Positions 30,865-40,369 of a stretch of DNA of 64,000 nt are shown in pieces. The position numbers and the translations under genes were made by a program. The notes beneath the pieces were generated by a model. That model was given only the letters and a program-made list of their open reading frames with translations, was not told the origin of the DNA and ran no database searches. The stretch is from Vibrio hepatarius (GTDB lineage: Bacteria > Pseudomonadota > Gammaproteobacteria > Enterobacterales > Vibrionaceae), in assembly GCF_001274785.1 (NCBI RefSeq), contig NZ_LHPI01000012.1, positions 1 through 64,000 of the forward strand, read 5' to 3'. Position 1 is the first letter of the stretch, and every line of letters begins with the position of its first letter.

Positions 30865-30880
30865 AAACAACCCTCTTAAA

Positions 30881-31204
30881 CTATAAAAATTTCTTGTATT
30901 GCTGTACGGAACGTTTCCCGTGCTGATACTTACGTAACGATAAACCAAACTGATTGGTTTTCTCTTCCATCAACTTAACCAATGATTTGGTCTCATCGAC
31001 GGCTTGTTGCCACTGCTTTGAATTTGCCAATTGTTCGTTTTGACCAATCAAACTCAAAAGCTGATGCAATAACTGTTCTCTTATATCGACCAAATGCGAA
31101 ATTTCTTCAACATCTGGCTCGTCTTGATGCAAACACGCTAACATTTTGTGATTTAAACCACAAAACTCTCCCAAAAGATTGTCAAAACTATCGGCCGAGT
31201 GCAT
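30881..31204 (-). CDS. flaI: Flagellar protein FlaI (FliT-like)
   Basis: 107-residue, charged, helical protein in the slot between fliD and fliS, where vibrios have flaI and enterics have fliT, the FliD chaperone. Overlaps the fliD end by 17 bases. Sequence similarity to FliT cannot be judged by eye, so the FliD-chaperone role is inferred from position and helical character. Confidence 0.82.
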   Translation of the reverse strand: MHSADSFDNLLGEFCGLNHKMLACLHQDEPDVEEISHLVDIREQLLHQLLSLIGQNEQLANSKQWQQAVDETKSLVKLMEEKTNQFGLSLRKYQHGKRSVQQYKKFL

Positions 31205-33212
31205 TCATCATACCCGCGAGTTGAGACTGCATCTTACCCGTCGCATCTTGCATCGCCGAGAATTTGGCGTGCGTACGCTTCTCAAGATTATCCATTCGGC
31301 GATCTAGCGCCGCCTGATCGTCTTGAAGCTTATAGGTACGATCCATCATACTGCGTTCGCGAGTACGAATCGCACCGGTCACCCCAGTCAGACCTTGAAT
31401 CGCATCTTCTACTTTCTTAGCAAAACCTTGGTTACCACCAAAAAATGCTTCCAACTTATCAAAGTTATTGTTGAGCTGGCGGTCGAGTAAGTTGTAGTTG
31501 ATTTCAAGGTTACCCTGACGAGTCGTCGTAATACCAAACTCAGTCAGTCTCTTGAGATCGTCCGACGCAGGTTCTATCGCGGTCGAGAAGACAGATTTCA
31601 AACGAGAATCTGCGCTACGCACAATGCTGTCACCAGATAGCGGTCCCGCCATTCCGGTTCTTGGGTCAACACCACTTAACTCTTGTGAGAGTTGATAGAA
31701 CTGGTTGTACGCGGCGACAAATCGCTCTATATCTTCTCGGACGCCTTGACGGTCATATTCGATATCAATTTCCGACAGCGGTTTACCTTTTTCAGTACGC
31801 CCTTTTAGCGTCAGATCGACGCCATCGATCGCGTCTTCGATAATATTGTTGTTACTGGATAACTGAGCCACGCCATCCAGTACCACTTTGGAATCTTGCG
31901 CGGCTTGCACTTGCGTCATTCCGCGGTAAGTATCAAAAGAGCTTTGCGCGGCATCAAGGTCAGCTTGCGCTTGGTCTAAACGCTCTAGGTACTCACGCTC
32001 TTCTTTAGACAGTTTTGCGCGCTCAAGCTGCTTCGCCTCTTCTGCACTCAGCTCGCCCGCCGCCACTTTCCGGCTAAGTTCCGCTTTTTCTTGTGCGATT
32101 TGCTGTTCAATACGTGCCTGTTCCGCTTCAATACGCGCTTGCGCTTCTTTTGGCGTCACATAGGAGTCAGTCAATGTACCCGAAGCCGTGTTGGTCCAGC
32201 CGGGTACATCGGAAGATTTTTCCAGCGCTTTTGCGTCCAGTTCCGCTTCGGGTTCCCAGTAAGAGTCGAGTAGAGTCCCAGACGCGGTTTCTGTCCAGCC
32301 TGGAATACGGTCTTCTGGTCGAATGTATTTATTGGCATCGATACCTGCCTGCGCTGCGGCAGTTGCGGCGTTGGCCGACAATTCGTTACCCGGGATCGCT
32401 TCTTTGGCTGCGTTAGGGTCAGCTTTAATTGCCGCTTGCTTGCTCGCGTCGGCAATCTCTTGGTCGACAAGTTTTGCCGCCTCAATATTGCGCTGGGCAA
32501 TTTTATCGGCAATTTCTTGCTCTTGCGGTGACAGCGGAACCAACAACTCTTGCGCAGCTGCGCGAGCATTCTCGAGGTCTTTCACCCGTTGCTCTAGCGT
32601 TTTGTATTCGAGTTGTTTAAGCAAGTTGCCCGGTTGGGCATCAGTCGTAATAGATAGGTCGTTTTGCTCACCTGATAACGTTGATGCAACGATCAGACGA
32701 GGTCCTGCTGTGTCGTTGATAACAGACGCACGCACACCAGGGTTAGATTTTGTACCGTTAATGCCACGAACGACATCAATCAGCTTTGAATTGGCGGCAA
32801 CATCGATAGTGAATTTTTTGCTGCCGAGTGAAACTTGCAACTTACCCGGGCCAAATTTTGCGTCTTCCGGCAATACGTCTGACGCAATCTTATGACTCTG
32901 AGCAAGCTGCAACACATCGATAGAATAGCGACCGGCAATGGCATCTGTGGTTGCAGTCGCGGATACAACAGTATCATCCGTCGTCTCGACTTTCCGAGCG
33001 GCGAATGCTTTCTCCTGACGAAAATTCGACATGAGATTTTTCATTGTATCCAGCGACTCTCTGAGCCGCCCATAGGCACTGATACTAGAATCAATTTTGG
33101 TCCGCTCGTTATCGATACGCTGCTGTTTAGGCACGCGCTCTGAATCGACAACTTTGCTGACCATGGAATTGATATCCATGCCAGTATTCATCCCTATTGG
33201 GCCAAAACTCAT
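31188..33212 (-). CDS. fliD: Flagellar filament cap protein FliD
   Basis: Cap at the filament tip that folds incoming flagellin (flaH in some vibrios). It has 674 residues, longer than the enteric protein. Conserved N-terminal region (GMDINSMVSKVVDSERVPKQ) and C-terminal coiled-coil region (RMDNLEKRTHAKFSAMQ). Between about 200 and 435 is a large insert: a helical acidic/Ala-rich stretch, two PGWT-x-TASGTL-x-DSY repeats at 304-318 and 337-351, and a long charged coiled coil. Second gene of flaG-fliD-flaI-fliS. Confidence 0.95.
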   Translation of the reverse strand: MSFGPIGMNTGMDINSMVSKVVDSERVPKQQRIDNERTKIDSSISAYGRLRESLDTMKNLMSNFRQEKAFAARKVETTDDTVVSATATTDAIAGRYSIDVLQLAQSHKIASDVLPEDAKFGPGKLQVSLGSKKFTIDVAANSKLIDVVRGINGTKSNPGVRASVINDTAGPRLIVASTLSGEQNDLSITTDAQPGNLLKQLEYKTLEQRVKDLENARAAAQELLVPLSPQEQEIADKIAQRNIEAAKLVDQEIADASKQAAIKADPNAAKEAIPGNELSANAATAAAQAGIDANKYIRPEDRIPGWTETASGTLLDSYWEPEAELDAKALEKSSDVPGWTNTASGTLTDSYVTPKEAQARIEAEQARIEQQIAQEKAELSRKVAAGELSAEEAKQLERAKLSKEEREYLERLDQAQADLDAAQSSFDTYRGMTQVQAAQDSKVVLDGVAQLSSNNNIIEDAIDGVDLTLKGRTEKGKPLSEIDIEYDRQGVREDIERFVAAYNQFYQLSQELSGVDPRTGMAGPLSGDSIVRSADSRLKSVFSTAIEPASDDLKRLTEFGITTTRQGNLEINYNLLDRQLNNNFDKLEAFFGGNQGFAKKVEDAIQGLTGVTGAIRTRERSMMDRTYKLQDDQAALDRRMDNLEKRTHAKFSAMQDATGKMQSQLAGMMNALGR

Positions 33213-33232
33213 TCAATCACCTCAAAATACGA

Positions 33233-33661
33233 TTACACCGTTTGGTTCAGTAAACCCGATGAATATCTGGCTGTCTGTTCCCTTAGGCGGCGCACTATCT
33301 CTAGTACTTCTTCATCTGGAATCTGACGAATAATATCGCCAGTATCCGCTTCGTAAATAGTCACCACATCCCTGCCGGATGCTTCATCGACCCGAAACGA
33401 TAACCCCTTATTGATGGATGAAATAAAGTCATTCATCTGCTCAACAAGTCTTTCCCGTGTTTCTCTGTTTAGCTTCTCGCGCTCTTTGCTCGCTTCGACT
33501 AACTTCTCAACAGATTGCACAGATTGAGCGTTTATCCTTTCGCTTACTTGCGGCTCCTTCAGTATAGAATCGAGCTGTGCATTTTCATTATTTGAAGCAA
33601 TTTTAGTGCCACTTTCCAGGCCATAAGGCTGAATGTTCGATGTGTAGGATGGTATCTCCAT
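33233..33661 (-). CDS. flaG: FlaG family flagellar protein
   Basis: 142-residue protein with a variable N-terminal half and the conserved C-terminal FlaG domain (LSFRVDEASGRDVVTIYEAD, then IRQIPDEEVLEIVRRL). FlaG influences filament length in several genera. First gene of the cap operon, 20 bases before fliD. The 71-base gap from the upstream flagellin holds a small AGCAGC / GCTGCT hairpin and no promoter I could recognise. Confidence 0.9.
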   Translation of the reverse strand: MEIPSYTSNIQPYGLESGTKIASNNENAQLDSILKEPQVSERINAQSVQSVEKLVEASKEREKLNRETRERLVEQMNDFISSINKGLSFRVDEASGRDVVTIYEADTGDIIRQIPDEEVLEIVRRLREQTARYSSGLLNQTV

Positions 33662-33732
33662 AACAATCTCCCTTCCACCTTGGTAGTCAGCAGCATTACG
33701 CTGCTAACAATAAGCTACTATCAAACTACCGC

Positions 33733-34866
33733 TTAACCTAATAGGCTAAGTGCGGCAGATGGAGACTGCTTAGCTTGAGCTAGGATAGAAGTACTCGCTT
33801 GCTGCAAAATTTGAGACTTGGTCATCGCCGTTGTTTCTTTCGCGAAGTCAGTGTCTTGGATACGGCTGCGAGATGCGTTTACGTTCTCGTTGATGTTATC
33901 CAAGTTGTTGATCGCATGGCCGAAACGGTTTTGGAATGCACCTAATTCTGCACGCTGACTGTCAACGTTTTTCAAAGCGCCATCGATGATAGATACCGCC
34001 ATTTGTGAACCCGAAACAGTCGATACGTCGATGTCTGCAACGGTTCTATCTTCCGCTGCGCCGAAACCGATTTCTGTACCTAAAGCGCCACCGATAGTTA
34101 CGTCAGTTGCAACTTTGTTCGATGCGGCAAAAAGTTGTAGCTTACCGTCTTCACCCACAGACGCTTTCACATCGTCGTTTTGACCGTTGATGTAAGTTGC
34201 CAACTGTTCGATATCATCGCCTTCTTTCGCGTTGATCGTCAGTGACTTCACTTCACCGTGAACATCAGTATAGTCCAGCGTTAGGTCAGTAGAACCTGCA
34301 CTCACTGTCCAATCTGCTGCTTGACCGCTCGCTGCAACGTACGCTTTACCACCCATATCGGTCGTATCAGAACGCATGTTTTTCATTGTAAGCTGAACAG
34401 CTTCACCTGAACTTGCGCCGATCTGGAATGATTTACTACCGAAGTTGCCGTTTAGTAGCTTGTTACCACCAAATGACGTAGTTTCTGCAATACGGTTAAG
34501 TTCGTCGTTCAGCGCGGTCACTTCTTCTTGGATCGCCACACGCTCTGAGCGCGAGTTTGAACCATTTGAAGATTGCAGCGCCAAATCACGCATACGTTGA
34601 AGGATGTTGGTCGTTTCATTCATCGCACCTTCCGCAGTCTGCGCGATAGAAATACCATCATTTGCGTTTTTCACCGCCATGTCGAGACCACGACTTTGCG
34701 ACGTCAAACGGTTTGAGATTTGTAGGCCAGCAGCGTCGTCTCGGGCACTGTTGATTTTGTAACCAGACGATAGACGCTCCATCGACTTCTGCATACCTTC
34801 AGCCGCACCATTAAGGTGGCGCTGAGCAGTCATCGCAGACACATTGGTGTTCACGTTAATTGCCAT
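33733..34866 (-). CDS. Polar flagellin, third of three tandem copies
   Basis: 377-residue filament subunit. Conserved D0/D1 ends ([17 protein letters not shown] at the start, [18 protein letters not shown] at the end) flank a variable centre of about residues 150-300. It is adjacent to flaG, the position of flaA in V. parahaemolyticus and flaB in V. cholerae; because the two naming schemes conflict I give no symbol. Very similar to the second copy. Preceded by a sigma-28-like promoter. Confidence 0.95.
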   Translation of the reverse strand: MAINVNTNVSAMTAQRHLNGAAEGMQKSMERLSSGYKINSARDDAAGLQISNRLTSQSRGLDMAVKNANDGISIAQTAEGAMNETTNILQRMRDLALQSSNGSNSRSERVAIQEEVTALNDELNRIAETTSFGGNKLLNGNFGSKSFQIGASSGEAVQLTMKNMRSDTTDMGGKAYVAASGQAADWTVSAGSTDLTLDYTDVHGEVKSLTINAKEGDDIEQLATYINGQNDDVKASVGEDGKLQLFAASNKVATDVTIGGALGTEIGFGAAEDRTVADIDVSTVSGSQMAVSIIDGALKNVDSQRAELGAFQNRFGHAINNLDNINENVNASRSRIQDTDFAKETTAMTKSQILQQASTSILAQAKQSPSAALSLLG

Positions 34867-34946
34867 ATTCGATCTCCTTAGGCATTAGGGCGATGTGCGT
34901 CCGCGTCTCTCACCTCGCTTTCGCACATCTCATTTCTCTCAGTCTT

Positions 34947-34973
34947 GTAACGGCGGTGTTTCTATAACCTTTA
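34947..34973 (-). promoter_or_regulatory. Sigma-28-like promoter of third flagellin gene
   Basis: Minus strand TAAAG, 14 bases, GCCGTTAC, against the FliA consensus TAAAG-N14-GCCGATAA. About 80-107 bases upstream of the start codon. Confidence 0.68.
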
Positions 34974-35068
34974 GCAAAATTATGATTTTTTTCGTATAAC
35001 GATAAGAAATGTGATCCATATTGGATAAATACGCCCAAGTAGAGTGGATGTGGCAGATTTCAGACATA

Positions 35069-35096
35069 AAAAAATCCAGCCGAAGCTGGATTTTTT
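35069..35096 (-). terminator. Terminator between second and third flagellin genes
   Basis: ATCCAGC / GCTGGAT stem with four-base loop and T-run on the minus strand, 17 bases after the stop of the second flagellin. It makes each flagellin gene its own unit. Confidence 0.88.
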
Positions 35097-35112
35097 ATTA
35101 AAGCGATTTTGC

Positions 35113-36246
35113 TTAGCCAAGTAGGCTTAGTGCCGCGTTTGGCGCTTGCTTCGCTTGAGCAAGAATAGAGCTTGAAGCTTGAGAAAGAATCTGAGACTTA
35201 GTTAGTGCAGTTGTTTCTTTCGCAAAGTCAGTGTCTTTGATTCGGCTCTTAGACGCATTCACGTTTTCGTTAATGTTGTCCAAGTTGTTGATAGCGTGGT
35301 TGAAACGGTTTTGGAATGCACCCAATTCAGCACGGTGGCTATCTACATACTTAAGAGCAGAGTCGATGATAGCAACAGATTCTTGCGCGCCACCTACTGA
35401 AGTTACGTCGATAGTATCAACAGTTACTGCGCTTGAAGTACCCATGCTTAGTTCACCAGCTAGACCGCCTGCAAACGTTACTTCACCTTCAACTTTGTTT
35501 GTACCAGCGAAGATTTGTAGTGCGCCGTCTTCATCAACAGACGCTTTAACCATATCAGTTTGACCGTTGATGTAAGTCGCTAGCTCTTCGATGTCGTCGC
35601 CTGCTTTAGCAGTGATTTCGATAGTTTGCGCTACGCCGTCTGTATCTGTTAGAGAGATAGTTAGGTCGTTTGCTGTGTCTGATACTGTCCAATCTGAATC
35701 TTTCGCGTTAGCCGCTTTGTAGCTCGCGCCACCCATGCCAACGTTGTCTGAACGCATGTCGTTCAGAGTCAGCATTACTGCTTCACCATTGTCTGCACCA
35801 ATTTGGAAAGACTTAGTAGTGAAAGTGCCGTTTAGCAGTTTGTTACCACCAAAAGATGTAGTTTCTGCGATACGGTTAAGCTCGTCGTTAAGAGCGGTTA
35901 CTTCTTCCTGAATCGCTACGCGCTCTGATTTAGAGTTTGAACCATTCGCAGATTGAAGCGATAGGTCACGCATACGTTGTAGGATGTTAGTTGTTTCGTT
36001 CATCGCACCTTCAGCAGTCTGTGCGATAGAAATACCGTCGTTCGCGTTACGTACAGCCACATCAAGACCGCGACTTTGAACGTTCAAACGGTTAGAGATT
36101 TGTAGACCCGCTGCGTCATCTTTAGCACTGTTGATTTTGAAGCCAGAAGATAGGCGTTCCATCGACGTTTGTTGTGCGTTGTTAGCGTTGTTTAGGTGAC
36201 GCTGAGCTGTCATTGCTGATACGTTAGTGTTTACATTTACTGCCAT
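35113..36246 (-). CDS. Polar flagellin, second of three tandem copies
   Basis: 377-residue flagellin, same length and end sequences as its neighbours. Nearly identical to the third copy across residues 1-145 and the last 80, with differences concentrated in the central exposed domain. Corresponds by position to V. parahaemolyticus flaB or V. cholerae flaD. Own sigma-28-like promoter and terminator. Confidence 0.95.
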   Translation of the reverse strand: MAVNVNTNVSAMTAQRHLNNANNAQQTSMERLSSGFKINSAKDDAAGLQISNRLNVQSRGLDVAVRNANDGISIAQTAEGAMNETTNILQRMRDLSLQSANGSNSKSERVAIQEEVTALNDELNRIAETTSFGGNKLLNGTFTTKSFQIGADNGEAVMLTLNDMRSDNVGMGGASYKAANAKDSDWTVSDTANDLTISLTDTDGVAQTIEITAKAGDDIEELATYINGQTDMVKASVDEDGALQIFAGTNKVEGEVTFAGGLAGELSMGTSSAVTVDTIDVTSVGGAQESVAIIDSALKYVDSHRAELGAFQNRFNHAINNLDNINENVNASKSRIKDTDFAKETTALTKSQILSQASSSILAQAKQAPNAALSLLG

Positions 36247-36328
36247 GGTGATCTCTCCAATTGATTTTCCGATGTTTCCGGTTTCCGACGTCTCGGAAAA
36301 CCAAGTAGTTCTCTCAAAGTTACTTTTA

Positions 36329-36355
36329 TTAACGGCGCGATTTGCGAAACCTTGA
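36329..36355 (-). promoter_or_regulatory. Sigma-28-like promoter of second flagellin gene
   Basis: Minus strand TCAAG, 14 bases, GCCGTTAA. Seven of eight -10 positions match the FliA consensus and TCAAG is the -35 form common in Vibrio. About 83-109 bases upstream of the start. Confidence 0.75.
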
Positions 36356-36490
36356 GGATTTTTTTAAGTTTTTTTTGAAAAAAGTCCGTTTGTGAGAAAA
36401 AACGTGATTAAGTGGAGAAAAGTGCCAAAAAAGGATTTTTTTCTCTAAAGCTTTAAACAGGCTTGTCGATAACATTATCTTTTTTGACAA

Positions 36491-37624
36491 TTAAGTTAGT
36501 AGCGTCAGTGCTAAATTTGGTTGTTGTTTGGCTTGCGCCAAGATAGAAGTGCTGACCTGTTGCAGAATCTGCTGCTTAACCATCTGCGTGGTTTCTTTGG
36601 CATAGTCGGTATCTTTGATTCTGCTGTTAGAAGCCGCGAGATTTTCATGTACGTTATCAAGGTTATTGATCGCGTGACTAAATCGATTCTGCATTGCCCC
36701 TAACTCAGCGCGGTGGCTATCCACATACTTCAACGCCGTATCAATCACTGAAACCGCTCTTTGTGCCCCGCCCACATTAGAAATGTCGAGGTTATCAACC
36801 GCTTCATAACCCGCCAGATTCATCTGCAGTTGCTGCGCTAAACTACCACTAAACGTAATCGCACCAGAGGTCTCTTTGCCTGCCATATAAATCTGCAGTT
36901 GCCCATCTTCGTTGACCGATGCCGACACCTTATCGGTCTGGCCATTGATATAGGTTGCGAGCTCTTCGATGTCATCGCCAACTTTGGCTTTAATCTGAAT
37001 GTTTTGCTCTACCCCGTTGCTATCGGTGTACTGCATGTTGAGCATGTGGTTGCCTTGCGAAACTTGCCAGCTGTCATCCACTTTCGCTGCGGCAAGATAG
37101 CTAAAACCGCCCATTGCTAAGCTGTCTGAGCGCATGTTTTTCAGAGAAACCTGTACCGCTTCACCCGATGCAGCACCAATTTGAAATGAGGAAGACGAAA
37201 ACGAGCCATTGAGCAATTTTCGACCACCAAAAGAGGTCGTTTCGGCGATTCGGTTCAATTCATCGTTTAAAGCCGCCATTTCTTCTTGTAACGCATCTCG
37301 CTCTGCTTTGCTGTTAGAGCCATTCGCGGACTGTAAAGATAAGTCACGCATACGTTGAAGAAGATTGGTGGTTTCCTGCATTGCCCCTTCTGCCGTTTGC
37401 ATAATCGAAATGCCATCATTGGCGTTTCTTACTGCGACATCCAGACCACGCATTTGCGATTCAAGACGATTCGAGATTTGTAACCCTGCGGCGTCGTCTT
37501 TGGCGCTATTAATACGACTCCCCGAAGCTAAGCGCTCCAGAGATTGGTTCAACAAATCCGTCGCATTCGTCAGGTGACGCTGCGCTGTCATTGCAGAGAC
37601 GTTGGTATTAACAGTAATGGCCAT
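36491..37624 (-). CDS. Polar flagellin, first and most divergent of three tandem copies
   Basis: 377-residue flagellin, starting [32 protein letters not shown] and ending LALTLLT rather than LSLLG. It differs more from the other two (for example [26 protein letters not shown]). By position it equals V. parahaemolyticus flaF or V. cholerae flaE, minor filament components. Own sigma-28-like promoter. No terminator is evident in the 244-base gap to the second copy. Confidence 0.94.
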   Translation of the reverse strand: MAITVNTNVSAMTAQRHLTNATDLLNQSLERLASGSRINSAKDDAAGLQISNRLESQMRGLDVAVRNANDGISIMQTAEGAMQETTNLLQRMRDLSLQSANGSNSKAERDALQEEMAALNDELNRIAETTSFGGRKLLNGSFSSSSFQIGAASGEAVQVSLKNMRSDSLAMGGFSYLAAAKVDDSWQVSQGNHMLNMQYTDSNGVEQNIQIKAKVGDDIEELATYINGQTDKVSASVNEDGQLQIYMAGKETSGAITFSGSLAQQLQMNLAGYEAVDNLDISNVGGAQRAVSVIDTALKYVDSHRAELGAMQNRFSHAINNLDNVHENLAASNSRIKDTDYAKETTQMVKQQILQQVSTSILAQAKQQPNLALTLLT

Positions 37625-37657
37625 AGTTACGTACTTTCCTCCTCGGGGTTACTTTAT

Positions 37658-37683
37658 GTATCGGCCTGCGCGGTAATTCTTTA
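37658..37683 (-). promoter_or_regulatory. Sigma-28-like promoter of first flagellin gene
   Basis: Minus strand TAAAG, 13 bases, GCCGATAC. The -10 matches seven of eight consensus bases but the spacer is one base shorter than in the other two flagellin promoters. It lies only 34-59 bases upstream of the ATG. Confidence 0.62.
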
Positions 37684-37694
37684 ATTAAAAACGT

Positions 37695-37726
37695 AAAAAA
37701 GCCGAGCTAGTCAGCTCGGCTTTTTT
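37695..37726 (-). terminator. Terminator of the DyP peroxidase gene
   Basis: GCCGAGCT / AGCTCGGC arms with flanking A and T runs. It lies just after the peroxidase stop on the minus strand and isolates it from the flagellin promoter. Confidence 0.9.
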
Positions 37727-37748
37727 GATAGTTAATGTGGGGCTGTCG

Positions 37749-38651
37749 TTACTTTACGCTTAAGCTTTGCAGCATGTCAGCCGATGGTGCAAAGAAGTAC
37801 GCACCCGTTTTGGCACTGGTAAAGCGTAGCAGTTGGTCGGTTTTGCCATCAGTGGCGCCGTACATGCTTTCTAACATCGCTTTAAAGTTATGAAGTGTGT
37901 GACAGTAAGCGATGAAAAGTAAGCCGTGATCGCCCGACACCGTGCCGTATGGCAAGCTATGACGTACAATCTTAAGACCTTTGCCTTCTTCCTTAATATC
38001 AACACGACCGACATGTGATGCCGCTGGTACGTCATCCAACTCAATAGAGTCTGGCTTAGTACGACCAATCACTTTCTCTTGCGCAGAAACATTCAAACGG
38101 TTCCATGCAGGTAGATTGTGGACAAAGCGTTGCACCATCACGTAGCTACCACCCGCAAACTCACCACCCGGGATGATCGCGACTTCCGCACGTTGGCCGT
38201 CTTTCGGGTTTTCCGTGCCGTCGATAAAGTCTGTCATATCGCGCGCATCAAGGTAGCGATAGCCGTTTGTCTCATCGACAATGTCGACGCTGTCTGACAC
38301 AGACGACATAAACTTACGCAACAGGTAGAAATGCAGGTCGTGACGGTTTGAATGAACATGAATCAATACGTCAACGTCTGTACTTGGCGCGACAATGTCA
38401 CCTTCTCCCAGTACTGGGAAGTCAATCAGCTCTTCTGGCATCGCGACATCAAGCTGCTGCCAAAATGATTTAGTGAAAGCGATAGAGATCGCGAGATTCG
38501 CACCTGGTTGGTTGCTGTTCAGCTCTGCTACCAAAGCAGGTAGAGCTTGCAGCTGTTCCAGAACAAGCTGAGGGTTTTGTGTCACTTTCAGAAGCGTGTA
38601 CTGAGCAAAAGGGCTCGCTTCAGGAAGAATTGCACTTTGAGGGTTAGACAT
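37749..38651 (-). CDS. DyP-type heme peroxidase (YfeX-like)
   Basis: 300-residue dye-decolorising peroxidase. Catalytic Asp144 in DFIDGTENP (the GxxDG region), likely proximal heme ligand His213 in ASHVGRV, and distal Arg230 in IVRHSLPYG; these correspond to Asp143, His215 and Arg232 of E. coli YfeX. No signal peptide, so cytoplasmic. Physiological substrate unknown. Preceded by GAGGAAC as ribosome site and, further up, a 55-base palindrome. Next to a DUF2919 (YfeZ-like) gene, echoing the E. coli yfeX-yfeZ neighbourhood. Confidence 0.94.
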   Translation of the reverse strand: MSNPQSAILPEASPFAQYTLLKVTQNPQLVLEQLQALPALVAELNSNQPGANLAISIAFTKSFWQQLDVAMPEELIDFPVLGEGDIVAPSTDVDVLIHVHSNRHDLHFYLLRKFMSSVSDSVDIVDETNGYRYLDARDMTDFIDGTENPKDGQRAEVAIIPGGEFAGGSYVMVQRFVHNLPAWNRLNVSAQEKVIGRTKPDSIELDDVPAASHVGRVDIKEEGKGLKIVRHSLPYGTVSGDHGLLFIAYCHTLHNFKAMLESMYGATDGKTDQLLRFTSAKTGAYFFAPSADMLQSLSVK

Positions 38652-38675
38652 TATTAGTTCCTCACTTTGTATACC

Positions 38676-38730
38676 AGTCTATATAAGTGACCGCTCTTTG
38701 GCTCTAGCAGAGCGTTGACTTATATAGACT
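38676..38730. repeat. 55-base imperfect palindrome upstream of DyP gene
   Basis: Perfect 13-base arms AGTCTATATAAGT and ACTTATATAGACT, with a second inner stem CGCTCT / AGAGCG. It is not followed by a T-run on either strand, so it is not an ordinary terminator. It lies 25-80 bases upstream of the DyP start. Confidence 0.8.
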
Positions 38731-38809
38731 TAACATATTTTATTAAGTTAGTTGCTTAGTGTATTAAGTTTTTATTTTAATATATTGATGGTGGTCATCT
38801 AGCTGGTGT

Positions 38810-39268
38810 TCAAGCCAACGCTGGAGTTTTCAAACTGTCGCGCACACTTCGACTTTGCAGGACATAAATGCCAAACCAAAGCAGCGCTACCAGCGTCATC
38901 CCGTTGACCCAACTGAATGCGCCGTGCTCTAGATAGACGTGGTACAGACTCTGACTAAACTGGCTGGCAACGGTTAGCAGCGTCACGGGTTTCCCCCAAC
39001 TGACAATCCAGTTCACCCATTTTCGCTCTGGGCTGCGTAAACTTATCAGCCACATCAACGCAATACTCGGTAACCCCATGGCCAAACCAAGGTAAAGCAT
39101 AGAGTGATCAGGATAGACGATAGTCAGGATCTTGCTACCGCTTTCTCGGCTCGCACCTGCAACAACAAACACCACCCACGCTTTCGCCATGAACAGCCAT
39201 CCTAACCACAACCACTTGGGCGCTTTCAGGAAACCATGTTTGTCATATTGTTCGAGAGAATACCGCAC
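38810..39268 (-). CDS. DUF2919 (YfeZ-like) inner-membrane protein
   Basis: 152-residue membrane protein with about four hydrophobic segments. The N-terminal YSLEQYDKHGFLKAPKWLW motif is the DUF2919 hallmark. The start is GTG at 39268 with only a weak ribosome site. Function unknown. It lies upstream of the DyP gene on the same strand, with the palindrome between them. Confidence 0.82.
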   Translation of the reverse strand: MRYSLEQYDKHGFLKAPKWLWLGWLFMAKAWVVFVVAGASRESGSKILTIVYPDHSMLYLGLAMGLPSIALMWLISLRSPERKWVNWIVSWGKPVTLLTVASQFSQSLYHVYLEHGAFSWVNGMTLVALLWFGIYVLQSRSVRDSLKTPALA

Positions 39269-39389
39269 TTACTGCCACAACCATCAATTTCAATGTGTTT
39301 CAATGTAACTGAATGAACAGAAAATACGAGTAGTATTTTGTTATAAAAGGAACAATCGACCAACAACAGAGCAATGCCGCACAGCGATA

Positions 39390-39833
39390 TTATTCTCGCT
39401 CTGTCTTGCCCACCGATTTGAAAGAGACCAACAGAAACGCCACCAGCAATAACACTGGTAACCCCCACAACAAGGCGTTTTTCCAGGTAAAGCTCGGCTT
39501 GTAGAGAACAAACTCGCCGTATCTTGCGGTCATAAAGTCGATCACTTGTTGCTCGCTCTCACCGCTGTTGATCTTGTTGAAGACAATCAAACGTAAGTCT
39601 TTCGCCAATGGTGAATTTGACTCGACTAAGTTCTGGTTTTGGCACTGAGGACAACGCAATGACTTCGCAAGCTCGATTGCGCTTTGTTGTAGCTGAGGGG
39701 TTTTAAACTCGAACAGTTCAACTTGTCTTTCCAACTCGCTATCTGGTGCGACAAATATTTCGCTTTGACTCGACTGAGCGACACTGAACGTACTGACTAG
39801 CACCAACATCAATAAACAGATGGCTCGGTTCAT
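39390..39833 (-). CDS. nrfF: Heme lyase subunit NrfF (CcmH family)
   Basis: 147 residues: signal peptide (1-20, ending SVAQ), periplasmic thiol domain with Cys61-Pro-Gln-Cys64 in SLRCPQCQNQNL, and a C-terminal membrane anchor. CcmH/NrfF proteins reduce or present apocytochrome CxxC motifs to the heme lyase. Because it sits in the nrf cluster with an nrfE-like gene it is called NrfF, specific for the CxxCK site of NrfA. Start overlaps the thioredoxin gene stop (ATGA). Confidence 0.87.
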   Translation of the reverse strand: MNRAICLLMLVLVSTFSVAQSSQSEIFVAPDSELERQVELFEFKTPQLQQSAIELAKSLRCPQCQNQNLVESNSPLAKDLRLIVFNKINSGESEQQVIDFMTARYGEFVLYKPSFTWKNALLWGLPVLLLVAFLLVSFKSVGKTERE

Positions 39834-40369
39834 AGCGTCGCGTCCTGTTCAAAGTAGCGGGCAAAACGCTTCTGCCATGCCTTTTCGGTCAACTTGCCAT
39901 AGTGTTTATAAATGACCTCACCGCTGGCATTAACTAAATAGGTTTCGGGCGTACCCACTACACCGAGTTCGATACTCAGCTGTCCTTTGGGGTCGTAGAT
40001 GATTTCTTCGTAAGGATTACCCGCATCCTTCAAGTAGCCAGTCGCCGCCAATTGCTGGTCACGGTAGTTGAGGCCAATAATGGGCACACCACTCTGTGCT
40101 AGCGTCATCAGATATGAATGCTCCGATTTACAGACCCCACACCAAGACGCCCAAACATTCACTAACTGATATTCGTTATCTAGTAATGAGCTCGCACTCT
40201 CGATCGACTGGCCATTCAGTAGCGTAGTTGAAACCAAGGGGAAAGTGCGCACCACCGTTTGACTGCGGTTACCGTTTGACTCGGATTGCAGCCCAGCAAG
40301 CAGAAAACCCACCAAACCGATAACTAACAAAATGAAAATGAAGACTTTACGACTCTTGAATAGCGCCAT
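39830..40369 (-). CDS. DsbE/CcmG-like thiol:disulfide interchange protein
   Basis: 179-residue membrane-anchored periplasmic thioredoxin. N-terminal anchor (IFILLVIGLVGFLLAG) and active site Trp-Cys77-Gly-Val-Cys80 in WASWCGVCKSEHSY. Family members keep apocytochrome cysteines reduced for heme attachment. It lies between nrfE and nrfF, overlapping both, so it serves the Nrf heme-lyase system rather than the general Ccm system. Confidence 0.9.
   Translation of the reverse strand: MALFKSRKVFIFILLVIGLVGFLLAGLQSESNGNRSQTVVRTFPLVSTTLLNGQSIESASSLLDNEYQLVNVWASWCGVCKSEHSYLMTLAQSGVPIIGLNYRDQQLAATGYLKDAGNPYEEIIYDPKGQLSIELGVVGTPETYLVNASGEVIYKHYGKLTEKAWQKRFARYFEQDATL

Noticed and set aside
32323..32895. 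190-codon open frame antisense to fliD
   Set aside because: Shadow of the Ala/Glu-rich FliD insert. No recognisable domain.
12832..37624. Flagellar block as a horizontally acquired island
   Set aside because: Gene order and flanks are those of the core vibrio chromosome. No tRNA, integrase or direct repeats at either end.
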